NCBI GenBank assembly: GCA_018398805.1
Contig: JAGFBZ010002033.1
Location: forward strand, 891,501 to 955,500
Direction of reading: 5' to 3'
DNA: 64,000 nt
Source: Hirundichthys speculiger
Taxonomy: Eukaryota > Chordata > Actinopteri > Beloniformes > Exocoetidae
Below are positions 47,231 through 58,360 of this stretch, one piece after another. The stretch's first letter is position 1, and each line of letters opens with the position of its first letter. The notes below the pieces were generated by a model, which saw only the letters and a list, made by a program, of their open reading frames with translations, was not told where the DNA came from and made no database searches. The position numbers were made by a program, and so were the translations under genes.

Positions 47231-49627
47231 CACCTTAAGGACCTGTTTTTGTCTTATAATAAAGACCATTTGACCATCTTAGAAATCTGACTGCTATATG
47301 GATATATAATATTTGTCTCATTCAAAATATTAGAGATAAGATAATACCATAGAGGCGATGGGACTCCAGGGGCCCCTTTAATAAGAAGGTACGAATTCAG
47401 AAGGTTTAACATTAACATTTAATTATTCCACATATTTGTCTATGCTTTGTTAAGTATGCTTGAAATTAATTAATTGCAACATGTCCTGGAGAATCTTGAT
47501 TGCACAAAATTCACCAGTGTTAGAATACTGGGAGGCACAAAAAGATGATGGAGTAGAAAAGTTGAAGAACACTGGCTCGTGATTGAGCTGCAGTTTATGG
47601 TGATCTGTTCTAGACACCCGATCTCTCCCACATAATCTTGTCATGCCTTATTTTTGTCTTTTCTGCTAATTGGAACAGAAAATAAGCAGAGACGCTCCCC
47701 ACAATTTGTAACCATGCAGTTACCACAGGTATGTTAACTGGGCCTGGCTCTGGTCTCTGTGCATTAGCTGCACATTCCAGTGGTGTGGATAATGGGAAGC
47801 TCTATTAGAAGCTATTTGTGGCTGTGCTGTGGCGTGTTTTACCAGATTCCAACATTAGCCAGGGTTTTAACCTCCACCAGTCAATAATACAAGGGCAGTG
47901 AAGGTCCTATGCTTTGTCTACATTAGTCCTGGTTCTGGTGTCGGCCTTCTCTCCATGAGTATTTGTTCTGTGTCTTAAACTGACCACCATGGGAATGCAT
48001 GTTTGTTTACTGTCTGTGCTCATTTAGGCCTCCGTTTCACACCATCACCTCTGCCTCATCTGCTGTCATGCACAGTTATGCAGTTCATACTGTATATGTG
48101 CATCTCTGTGACTGCTGGAGGAATAGTACCCGCGCCAGTGAGGGCTGCGTTGTTGACGCTGAGCTGCAGCGGGGGAGCTTCCTTCTCCCCTGCTTACAAA
48201 AAAGCAAAACAAGCTAATCAGAGCCAGCACTCTGGCCCCGTTTCACCATCCAGTCGGTCAGCCGGACAGAGGAGCAGATCGTCCTGCTACAGAGGAGTTA
48301 CAGTTACAGTGGAAAATGTGTTCGGGTGGGTGTTTGGTGTTTAGTGGAGGAAAGGGGAGCATCCAGATGTGCCCCCAGCAACCTCCTAAAATTGCTTTAA
48401 ACTTTAACGCTTTGCTGGCCTCATCTACATTAACAACCATTATTATTCCTCTCGACACTTTGCACAAGTCCAATTTTTTTTTTTTTTTCAACCAGTGTAA
48501 TGGCTAAAACAGTTGACGGCTTCACCGCAGGGTACTTTTATTGCCTATTCTAGAGCTTTTAATCATGTTACATTAAACCCATCAGCAGGTGGACTTAGTG
48601 ATTAAATTTTTTTATGCGCTTAAGGGCTTCTTTGTTATGGTGGTGTGAAAATGGAGGCTCATTTACAACCCTTGAAACAGCCAGTTGCCATTACTTCTGA
48701 TATTTAATGCTTACGGGGCAAAGCCGGATACATGCATGATACATGCATGCAATCATGCCATGAAGGTCGTGATTGCAGACAGAATCTGTCTCGTCAGGCA
48801 CCAATCTAAACATTTGTAATGGGATGTACTGGATTTCATGAGTATATAACAGTCATCAGATATTATGACCCCCCCGCCACGCACACGCACACACACACAC
48901 ACACTTGGTTATAGAAAATGCTTGTGTACCAGGTCGTTCTCCTCTGTGGAACTGAAAGGTTGAAGCAATCCTAAGATGGCAGTGAGAGATGGTAAGTTCA
49001 CCTAGCGGGCATCTTTTGAAAATGCTCAACAAGCCTTCCAGTGACCTTTCCGGTGCTTCTGTACAATGACCTAAGCGGTCTGTCAGGTTAAATTGGCAAA
49101 ACAAATTTTGCATTTTTTGACTCAGAAGATCCCTCTACAAGTCGGAGGTGAAGGTGGTGGTAGATCTGAAGTTGCTTCTATGATACAGTCTGTTTACTCT
49201 TGTTTGATGGCTTAGTTTTTCATTTTTTCTCATGCCTTTACTTTCTTGGGTCTGCTACAACTTGGTCCCACTAAGGGCACCATTAGTAAGATTTAATAAG
49301 CAGTCAGGAGCCCTCTGCTTCTGAAATGCTCCCAGTGGGACCTCAGGTCTATCCTCGATGGGCTGAGCTCCTCAGGCCCCAATGATGGATACAGCAAAAT
49401 TGCAGCAAAGCTCGACTGCAATGCTTTAACACCTGGTGGGATCCAGAGATTAGTTCACTCTGCTCTGTGTGAAAAAGTTCTGTAAAGTCATATGCAGTCA
49501 TTAACAAAAGGAGAGTAGAACAGAAGTCTAAAATGACTTTAGATTTTAACACTTTTGATGTTATTTCCTTTACAGAGATGCAAATCTATCATCAGTTGGA
49601 GTCAGTTCAGCATAATAAGTCAATATA
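47231..49627. other. Noncoding DNA, no gene seen
   Basis: Unique-looking sequence with a GC-richer patch at about 48110-48360, a short ATACATGCATG duplication at about 48729-48750 and a CA microsatellite at 48879-48904. No exon recognised. Confidence 0.5.
48879..48904 (+). repeat. (CA)n microsatellite
   Basis: Imperfect at the left (CACGCACACG) and then a pure CA tract of about 16 bp, preceded by a short C run. Confidence 0.9.
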
Positions 49628-50771
49628 CACTTACCGGACACTTTATTTGGTCCACCTTGCTAGTGCCGGGTTGGACCCCTTTTGCCTTCAGAACTGCTTT
49701 AATCCTTCATGGCAATGGACTCAGCAAGGTACTGGAAACATTCCAGAGTCTGGTCCATATTGACATGATAGCATCACACAGTTGCTGCAGATTTGTCGGC
49801 TGCACATCCATGATGAGAATCACCCGTTTCACCACATCCTAAAGGTGCTCTGTTGGATTGAGATCTGGTGACTGTGGAGGCCATTTGAGTACAATGAACT
49901 CATTGTCATGTTCAAGAAACCAGTCTGAGATGATTTGCGCTTTATGACATGGTGCGTTATCCTGCTGGAAGTAGCCACAGAAGATGGTACACTGTGGTCA
50001 TAAAGGGATGGACATGGTCAGCAACAATACTCAGGTTGGCTGTGGTGTTGACACAGTCCTCAATTGGTACTAATGGGTCCACAGTGTGTCAGGAAAATAC
50101 CCCCCCACCATTACACCACCAGCACCATGTTGTTGACTCCAAATTCTGACTCTACCATCCGAATGTCGTGGCAGAAATCGAGACTCATCAGACCAGGCAA
50201 TGTTTTTTCCAATCTTCTATTGTCCTATTTTGGTGAGTCTGTGTGAATTGTAGCCTCGGTTTTCTGTTCTTAGCTGACAGGAGTTGCACCTGGTGTAGTC
50301 TTCTGCTGCTGTAGCCCATCCACCTCAAGGTTCAACAAGTAGTGCATTCACAGATGCTTTTCTGCATACCTCAGTTGTAACGAGTGGTTATTTGAGTTAC
50401 AGTTGCCTTTCTGTCAGCTCGAACCAGTCTGGCCCATTCTCCTCTGACCTCTGGCATCAACAAGGCATTTGCACCACAGAACTGCTGCTCACTGGATATT
50501 TTCTCTTTTTCTGTTCATTCTCTGTAAACCCTAGAGATGGTTGTGGTGAAAATCCCAGTAGAATCAGCAGTTTCTGAAATATTCAGACCAGCCAGTGTAG
50601 CACCAACAACCATACCACGTTCGAAGTCATTTAAATCACCTTTCTTCCTCATTCTGATGCTGGTTTGAACTGCACCAGATCATCTTGACCACGTCTACAT
50701 GCCTAAATGCATTGAGTTGCTGCCATTTGATTGGCTGATTAGAAATGTGAGTGTAAATTGGGCAGTGAGTG
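49628..50771 (-). mobile_element. Tc1/mariner transposon copy E, both ends present (~1.14 kb)
   Basis: The lower end begins CACTTACCGG directly after TA (49626-49627). The upper end finishes 'gggcagtgagtg' directly before TA (50772-50773). Reverse-complemented, the latter reads CACTCACTGCCC, giving matching termini (CACTYAC) and the TA target duplication that defines Tc1/mariner insertion. The transposase lies on the minus strand between them. The body belongs to a family very common in teleosts. The terminal repeats look shortened or diverged beyond the first bases. Indels and stops make it inactive. Confidence 0.9.
49660..50652 (-). pseudogene. Tc1-type transposase, near full length, inactivated
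   Basis: The start codon is at 50650-50652 ('MRKKGDLNDFERGMVVGA'). The first helix-turn-helix follows ('AGLNISETA' and 'TTISRVYRE', then a stop). The catalytic domain carries 'WSDESRFLPRHSDGRVRIW' (first D), then 'GYFQQDNAPCHKAQ' (second D) and 'QSPDLNPTEHL' (third residue E, with the usual I before E changed to T). It ends GPTRH-stop at 49660-49662. Compared with the family pattern about 50 bp are missing just after the 'RIW' block, and frameshifts fall in the adjoining glycine-rich block. Length is 993 bp against about 1,030 for an intact gene. All three acidic residues survive, but no single frame is open for long. Confidence 0.9.
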
Positions 50772-50773
50772 TA

Positions 50774-52966
50774 ATTTCATTATCTAAAGTCACTGTATGC
50801 AATAAACACACAACTTCAAACTCCATTTTTCAAGTTTCAGGTTTTATGTTCACTGAATTATTTAAATACAAAGACTGTTAAAATTTTAAAAAGTAGTAGG
50901 CTTATGCATTTGCCTTTTAATAATTTTAAAGCTGATGCATAGCTTTCATAACAATGGCCTGGCATATGTAGCTGACGTCTATATTACAGGAGTAAAACCT
51001 TTAACTTGCTCAGCGTCTTTCAGATCTGAGTGATCACAGATAACATGAGAGCAATCACACTATTCCCAGAGTATTTGACTTTGTCAAGTCTTTTCCCATT
51101 CTTTCCCAGAATATTGTTGAATCCAAAGTGCCCCTCAATTATTAGATTATTTTTTTTTACTGAAGATGGCTTTGGTTGTATTTTCCTGTTGATTTGGTGG
51201 CTAAATTTAGCAGCAAATGGACTCACCTGCTGTTGCCTCAACATGGTCAATACTCTCAGAAGCTGGAAAAGGCACATGAAAAGCTAACTTTGTTAAATGG
51301 GTGAAATATTTTAATTTTTGGAAGCTGGATTTATCCTGCATTTTAGAAAACAGGAATCACAGCAGTCCCTAACTCCTGGAGGTTGCTCTGTTTCCTGCGC
51401 AAAACTGGAAAAAGAGACGTGTTCAGCTGCGACATTTATTAATCCACTTGTTATGCATTTGTTATTATTCATAGCACATTCTACGTATGCATGAACTAAA
51501 ACCAATACTAACAAGTTCATCACAGTTTATTCAGTTCTATTAATCCATCCTGAATGATGCTTGTCCCAATGTTTTTTTATAGCGTCCAGTCCATTTCATC
51601 CATCTGTGTACTTTAAATGACCTTTCATGAGTCATCAATCACAGTATCCATTTGCTGCACCTCAACGCTGTGTTTGGGTTAAGCTACAGGCGCACTGAAT
51701 AAGCCCGCTTGTTGTGTACAGTTGGCAGTCGGTCTTGCAAACATACAGAAGCTATAAGACCTAACAGTCTTATATTCTGTAATCAAAAGTGTATATTTCA
51801 GTGGAACCACTTTCATCTCCCCTCCTCAGTTTAAGTGTGTCCTTCCAGATGGGGGTTACAGTTTTGTGTGTGTTTATAATATCAGGTGCAGATTTAAACT
51901 CATCCATAAACTTCTGTAAACGGACACTATGCCTTCTCCCCCTGGTCCCCTTGAGGACCACAAACAAATAAATCCCAGCCCTCAAATTAGCATCAGTCTA
52001 TGCTTAACCACATGCACACCTTGACACGAGGTGACCTTCCTCTCATCTGGTCTCCCCCCTGAGAGTTGTAAAGAAGTTGCTTTTAGACAGGTTCGTGATT
52101 ACCCATGGTCCTCCTTGACCATCCTTGACCCACTGAAAGCTTACAGAAGTGACCTGGGGCTATTGTATGTGAACCTCATACTCGTCCCATGAACTCCTTT
52201 ACTCCGTGTCAAGTTGTTTTCACGAAGTTTGTTCTTGGCTGTATCTTCCTCCGTCAACACTCCACATCCTGACCGGCCTCCTCGTGAGAGCAGAGAGCAG
52301 CAGTGAGAGGGGAGGATTTAAATGATACAGTTACAGCAACATCTCAGTGGAAGTGCTTCTGTGCTTCATGACAGAGGTCATTTATCTGTCGCTGTTCTTC
52401 TTCACTCAAAGTGTGACCTCCTCCCAACACGACGCCAGAAATCCACTGAAGTGGAGTCAGGCTGGTCTAATTTGTCATCAGGAAACATATTTAAGATGCA
52501 GCCTGGGTTTGTGTAAACACTTTAATGAGGTTGTTACACCTTTCATGTATGCAAGAGTCTGGTAAATGTCATCTTCAAAGTGTGTATGTGAGCTGTATTC
52601 ATGTGGTTTTCTCCATTTCCACCCATTTGTTGCCATGACACGAGTTTGCCTGTTGATCCACAGAGCACATGAGTGCAATAACTTTTTGTGTAAATGAGCA
52701 TGTTTAGGAGATGGTCGGCCAAGCAGACTCTATAAAGGAGCTGTAATAATAATAGTGCATCACTCAGGACTTTGGTTGTCCATGTGGACATCTGAAAAAA
52801 AAGAGTAACTGGGGTCTTAGTACCCTTCACAGTCAAAGATCTTCCAGTAAAACAATATAACAAATAACATTCTACCTCAAGTTAATTGTTCTCAAATTGT
52901 TCAAACCAACCAAGATGGAAGAACAATTGCTAATAGCACCTTGGACCAACATGTTTTTACAGGAAA
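50774..52966. other. Noncoding DNA, no gene seen
   Basis: Unique-looking sequence between Tc1 copy E and R copy 2. Short open stretches on both strands show no recognisable domain. Confidence 0.5.
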
Positions 52967-53233
52967 ACTAGAAAAGCACTCGGAAAGCGCAGATCTCCGC
53001 CAAGCGCAACAATTATCGAAAATTTGAAAGTGATCCAGAATCCAGGATTTCTTTTGGATCACACCCAAAATGAAACCAGTTCTTCCTTTTCACATTTCCG
53101 ACCCTAACCCTAACACAACTCCTGAAAATGTCAGCAAAATCCATCCATAACTGTTTGTCTGTGTTCAAGATAACTCAAACAAACAAACAAATAAACGCCA
53201 GCAAAAACATAACCTCCTCGGCGGAGGTAATAA
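52967..53233 (-). repeat. R repeat, copy 2, with telomere-like micro-insertion
   Basis: Starts 'actagaaaagcactcgg' and 'cgcagatctccgccaag', and ends 'aacctcctcggcggaggtaa'. The words ATCTCCGCC near the left end and GGCGGAGGT at the right end are imperfect inverses, so the element has sub-terminal inverted repeats. Relative to R copy 1 (reverse-complemented) it lacks about 165 bp after 'ccgccaag' and has 14 extra bases at 53102-53115. The right end is more complete than in copy 1. It is noncoding; the class is unknown to me. Confidence 0.65.
53102..53113 (-). repeat. Telomere-like (CCCTAA)2 inside R copy 2
   Basis: CCCTAACCCTAA interrupts a segment that is continuous in R copy 1. There 'acatttctga' is directly followed by 'caactcctgaaaat'; here the two halves are separated by this 12-mer plus CA. 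Confidence 0.8.
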
Positions 53234-54205
53234 CAGCAGTCACGCCACGGGTGTCTTTTGTTGACACCAGACTGGTTGTTGTTTGCCAACGTCATGCACT
53301 TCTTTTTTCTATTTTAGGTCATATGCTTGTCCTGTGGCATCTAGAGGCAGACTCTTCTGCATCCATTGGTTCTTCCCCCACAAAATAAAAGTTGAATCCT
53401 AATTCTTTGAACTAAAGAGGGGAAAAAAAGTCAGGGTGCTTGGCCAAGCTATGCAAATGTGACAAAAATTAGTCAAAAAGACTCCAATCTGTGTAATTTA
53501 ATACGAGCCCATGGGCCTGTTTCTTTCCTTTTGTGTGTCCAGTCACAATTACATTTGTGTGTATCCAATGAGGAAGTTGGAAAGAGATACACATACTCTA
53601 TTCATTCTTGCTTCTCCTCAGTAAAAGAGAACCTAATGTGAACACAGCCCTAAATGGAAAAATGTGATGTTCCTGGTGATATAAATGCTGTTTGTCACAA
53701 CCGTGAAAGTCAAAAATCCTCAAAGACATCTGCATAGGGCAAGTTCACTCATTATCGAATTAACAGTGGCCTCTGTTCTGCCCAGTATTTATAACAGGGG
53801 TAGCTTCAGAGCACTAATGAATAAAGAAAAGTAAGCCTTCCTCAGTCCTCACAGTTCATCAGTGTCAGATGGATTACTGAAGCATATAAAAATCCAATCA
53901 AAACACACATGTGGGCCCTGAAATCTCTCCAGGGATTGTTGCAGCGTGACCCAGTGTGCAGCTTCAGTCAAACAAACATCAAAGAAATTGGAAGTTTAGA
54001 CAACTTGATAGTCTGGGTACCACAGAGGAGGAAACCTCTGACTCTGTTATTTGACTCGACATACACACCTTCCTCTTTGAGTCTGTTGAAACTCAGTAGC
54101 GGCGGCTGCTCAATTAAGGTACATGTGTGCGGTGTGTTTCTGACTCCTGTGATGTGGGTTTCTGTGATACAGAGCATTTGGAAGACGTCTTTCTCAGCAT
54201 GTTCC

Positions 54206-54253
54206 ATGTGAAAGTGTGTGTCTGTGTGTGCGTGCGTGCGTATGTGTGTGTGA
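54206..54253 (+). repeat. (GT)n/(GTGC)n compound microsatellite
   Basis: GT dinucleotides interrupted by CT, then GTGCGTGCGT, then GT again. Confidence 0.85.
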
Positions 54254-55947
54254 AACGGAGTGCTGCTAAAAGACTAGCAGGTACTTGTGTCATTGTGGTG
54301 AGTCGTGTGGTGAGGACCGGGCAGATGTTGGAATCTCTTCAAAGTGAGTTTGTTGCAGCCGCTGTGAAATGAGCTGAGAGGATCTGGACCGAACAGATGA
54401 AAGGAGCTGAGGGACTGTTGCAAAGCGTGCCTGTGAGCAGAGGAGATTTGCAACACAACAAATAGCACACACTCAAGTATTGTTTGTGCATTTGTGTTTT
54501 GTGGAGCGGTTTTGGATCATTGACAACCTGTGGCTCCTGTGTAACAGGTGCTGGGTCGAGAGGCGCAAACCTGCACGCAAAGTGCACGCAAACATGAGCA
54601 AAATCATCAAGTGTGTGGAACACATGATTTCATGCCTTTGATGTTAAAGAAATTTGAGGAAAAGATCAAATTTTTTGCCTATATAATTTATTTATTATGC
54701 TTCATTTTATTCCAGTACTGGGAAATAAGACATATTATGTCAACATGAAACGACATTGCGGGAAAAAAAAAAGTGAAATTGAAAACAGACCTATATAAAT
54801 ATACTTGTGTTATCATCAGCATTTTTTATTTTTTTGCTTTGAGAAATAGATTGATGTAAAAAAAAAAAAAAAGTACATCAGTAGTGTTTCTGTGGCCTCT
54901 TAATGACATGAACCTACAGCAGTGCACTGTATATATATTTGCTTTTGCATGTATCACCCAGTGTTTACTTTGCGTCAACTATAAGATACAGACACCCTGA
55001 ATGGTATAGGGAGCACCTGGGTGACCTTGCAGCTGCAGTGCATGACACTCGCCATGAGTGCAACTGCATGACTGTGAAGCCCACTGAGCCGTAATGAAGG
55101 GAATCCATCAACAAGGGGCGAAGAGTCCACAGTCAGGAAGAAGCAGGTGCAACTGGATACTTGAACATAGGAAACAGAGAATCTGGAAACTTTCTGTGAG
55201 GAAAAAAAAATGGAAAGGGAACGATTATAGCAACTTAAGATTTTTCTCCAGGTCAAACGTTTTTGGTGACGATCTCGGCAACTTAAAGAAGATGACTTGT
55301 TGACAAATGAACGGGCTGGGTGATGAATAGAAAAACCTCAGGCAAAACTAAATTGTTTCCTTCCATTTGCACTCCAAATTTCCAGACACATACTTTTTTA
55401 AGTACTCCAAGAACAAAGATAAATTGAGGAAAATAAGAGGGTCTCCTTTTTTCCTTACATGGATTCCTTACATCCATGCTTCCTTCTCTCCATAGTCAGC
55501 CAGTCAAGCCTCATATAATGAGGCCTAAACACGCTGTGTGTGTTTCCTAACAGCTGGGCAGGTCCCACTGAACCGAAGCAGCATGGATGGCTGCTAATAA
55601 CCCACCCTAATAATCCCTACATTACCTAATGTCTTTCTGCATTCAGTGCTTTTAAATGCCCATTAATTATAATGCCAACAGTTAATGCTATTGTGACCAT
55701 AGTCCCAGAGGTCGGAGCTAACACTAGATGATGGCTGGCTGACTCTGCAGTGGTGCAGCAGGCTGGCTCTTACTCTTGGGTGGTGATGGTTGGTGATTGC
55801 TTCAAGCTCTACGTAGGTGAAGGCCAGAACAGAGCTCCCTCAGCAGGGTATCTGGTTAATGAATGCCAGGGCGTGCTACTTTACCCCTAGACTGGAAAGA
55901 AGAGGAATGTACATACAAGCTAGATATTGTACTGAGAGTAAGCACAC

Positions 55948-55968
55948 ACACACGCACACGCATACACA
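55948..55968 (+). repeat. Short interrupted (CA)n tract
   Basis: CA repeat of about 20 bp with CG interruptions, consistent with a decayed microsatellite. Confidence 0.7.
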
Positions 55969-56526
55969 AATACAGTCTCAATGCTTGTTTGCTCTATGCT
56001 CCATTTCCATATCACAGTGAACACAGGAAGAGCATGCTGAGAGGGCCCACATAACAAGTAGCTGAATTCTAAGTCCACGTTTGATGGCTTGCATTAAAGT
56101 CACATTTTCTGAAACTGGCAAATTTGACTCTAAACAGCATTCATATGCAGACACACTGGCACAGTAATGCAATAATATAGCGGTTTCAAGAAAAAAGAAC
56201 CTCCTTCAACTGTATGTGTAATTCCACGAGTTTTTTATTCCAGATCAAGATGGCATGACGTTTAGCAGTCCACGTCTTGATTAGACGGCTCAGAGTGTAT
56301 GGCCTAATTGGACACACAGAGGAGCTCCCTTAGAGGATAGTAAGATATACACTGGGGACTCTGGGAGCTTTACTGGAAGCCATTAAGGAAACAAGACATT
56401 TCCGACCACATGGAACTAAAAAAAAAAAGTAAAGGGAAAAAACTCTAAAAATTAGGAGACGGGAGGGGAAAAAAAATTGACTCATCAGAGTTGTATTTTT
56501 TGTAAAAACATAATTGATGAATAATT

Positions 56527-56563
56527 CTGTGTGTGTGTGTGGGTGGGTGGGTGTGTGGGTGAT
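56527..56563 (+). repeat. (GT)n/(GGGT)n compound microsatellite
   Basis: Pure GT followed by GGGTGGGTGGGTGTGTGGGTG. G-rich on the plus strand. Confidence 0.85.
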
Positions 56564-56689
56564 GTGGCAGATTAGAGGGAGCCTGATGAAAGAATGGCAC
56601 TGAACTGTCAACCTTTGTTGTATTATGATCATTATGCTGTTACACATCTTTCTGGTCATAATTATTGACATTATTATTTTTATAATTAA

Positions 56690-56690
<1 letters not shown>

Positions 56691-56750
<60 letters not shown>
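56691..56750 (+). repeat. (ATT)20 microsatellite
   Basis: Sixty bases of perfect ATT trinucleotide, preceded by a degenerate ATTATTTTTATAATTAAT stretch. Confidence 0.95.
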
Positions 56751-57057
56751 GAAAATTCGACTCTCACAATCTGGATGATCTTCAGAAGTATGTGCAGATA
56801 AATTCTCATTTTTACATTACATGTAAAAAATATATCAGAAATCATCTGACCATGCTAGGTCTTTGTCTTTTTTACACCTTGCCGTTGTTGATCTCACAAA
56901 AAATTAAGCCAAACAGAAAAAATAAATAATGTGGGCAGTATGAAGTACTGCTTTACTACTTCAATCCAGGTACTGCTCATCATCAGCCATTAATGAACTG
57001 GCCATCATCAGGTGTGCAGACTTCTTTAAAAGCAGTTTTCTTAAGAAAAAAACAAAT

Positions 57058-57069
57058 ATATATATATAT
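57058..57069 (+). repeat. (AT)6 tract
   Basis: Short AT dinucleotide tract following an A-rich segment. Confidence 0.75.
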
Positions 57070-58324
57070 GATGTAATTATGTAATTGGTGTAATTGATGT
57101 AATATTTCTTTCTGGATGTATTCTAAATCCTCTATTTTTAGTTCTTGGTGGCTTGTAATTCTTACCAGGATAAGACCGTCTGACTGTATCACTTATGTCC
57201 ATTGAGCTCTGTAACCCATATCATGATCAATTCCCTTGTCGTCAGGTTTTCATTTTAAACTACTTCTCCCCCTTACCCCTGTAGCATTGCCCTATTAAAT
57301 CTCCTAAAGCTCAGTATCACAACGTGAAGGGGGCTCTACTGTAGTCGGTGAGTGAAGAAAATACACAGTTGCAGTGATCAAGCCCAGAGAAAAGAAAGAA
57401 ACCTACACTCTGCATGTCACTTTCAACTCATGCGGAAGAAACTGATGGAAACCTGTCATGATGATTGAAGCATTACATGAAGTGTGAGGTCGGGGGTAGT
57501 TAGCAGCAGCACACTTGGACGGTGCTGGAACGGCACCTGGAAGCAATTGTGTTTCCCTCCTCGGAATATTTATGTATTGGTGAATTATTCTGAGCATGTT
57601 CCCGGTGTTTATTTCTACAATGATGTCTGCCTGCATGGAAAAACAACCATGCCGCGACTACGACCACATCGAAACAGGGGAAATTTGAAAAGCAACTGCT
57701 GCATAAACTTGTGAAATGTACATGTGTTGACAGTGAAGCAGCAAACTCAGGCCAACTGTTTCCCTTGTTCAGGTGAAGCTGACCCCCTCTGTTCCTAAGA
57801 GCTCCTCTTTTCAAACCCAACCCTCCATGTCCAAACACAGTTAAGTCCTCATAAAGGCTCAGCATAATATTTTGATATCTGTCATCTCACTATATGATGT
57901 TATAAAGGAGTCAAAAGAAGAGGAAATTGCCTTTGTTTGTGGTATTCATTCCCATCATAAATCATAAGCTCCAGTTTCCCATGGATGTCTTTGTTGTGAA
58001 GTCTTGTGGCACCAAGACACAGACACAGTCTGCATGAGTTCCACTTGCCTGTTGGATTTGTTTAGTCTTGGTTGGCAGGAGAAAAGCACAGTGTGTTGGT
58101 ATGTTTTGGATGTATGCTTGTTTCCTCAGCACAGATGTACAGAGGGCAGTGAATTTCAAAGGAATGTGAAGAGTTTTGTCCTATTGCACAAGCACTGGTC
58201 TTTTTCTCTGCAAGACACTGGTTAAGACACTGGTAATAGTTTTTGGAAGTCTCTATGAACGCTGATGTATATCAATCAGCAATTTGTTTCAAATGAATAA
58301 TCTTCACAACTCATGATACCATTT

Positions 58325-58360
58325 GGATGGATGGATGGATGGATGGATGGATGGATGGAT
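58325..58360 (+). repeat. (GGAT)9 microsatellite
   Basis: Nine perfect GGAT units followed by degenerate GAAT/GGAT units to about 58374. The same tetranucleotide terminates the dispersed family seen at 41356, but no body of that family is visible beside it here. Confidence 0.9.

Noticed and set aside
47514..47582. Candidate right end ('gaagaacactg') for the hAT-like element at 46902
   Set aside because: The bases following it (GCTCGTGA) do not match the 8 bp before 46902 (CATTGCTT), and the terminal sequences differ beyond the first bases.
56330..56845. 171-codon minus-strand open frame, the longest in the window
   Set aside because: Its core is a poly-isoleucine run encoded by the (ATT)20 microsatellite, with low-complexity flanks and no domain.
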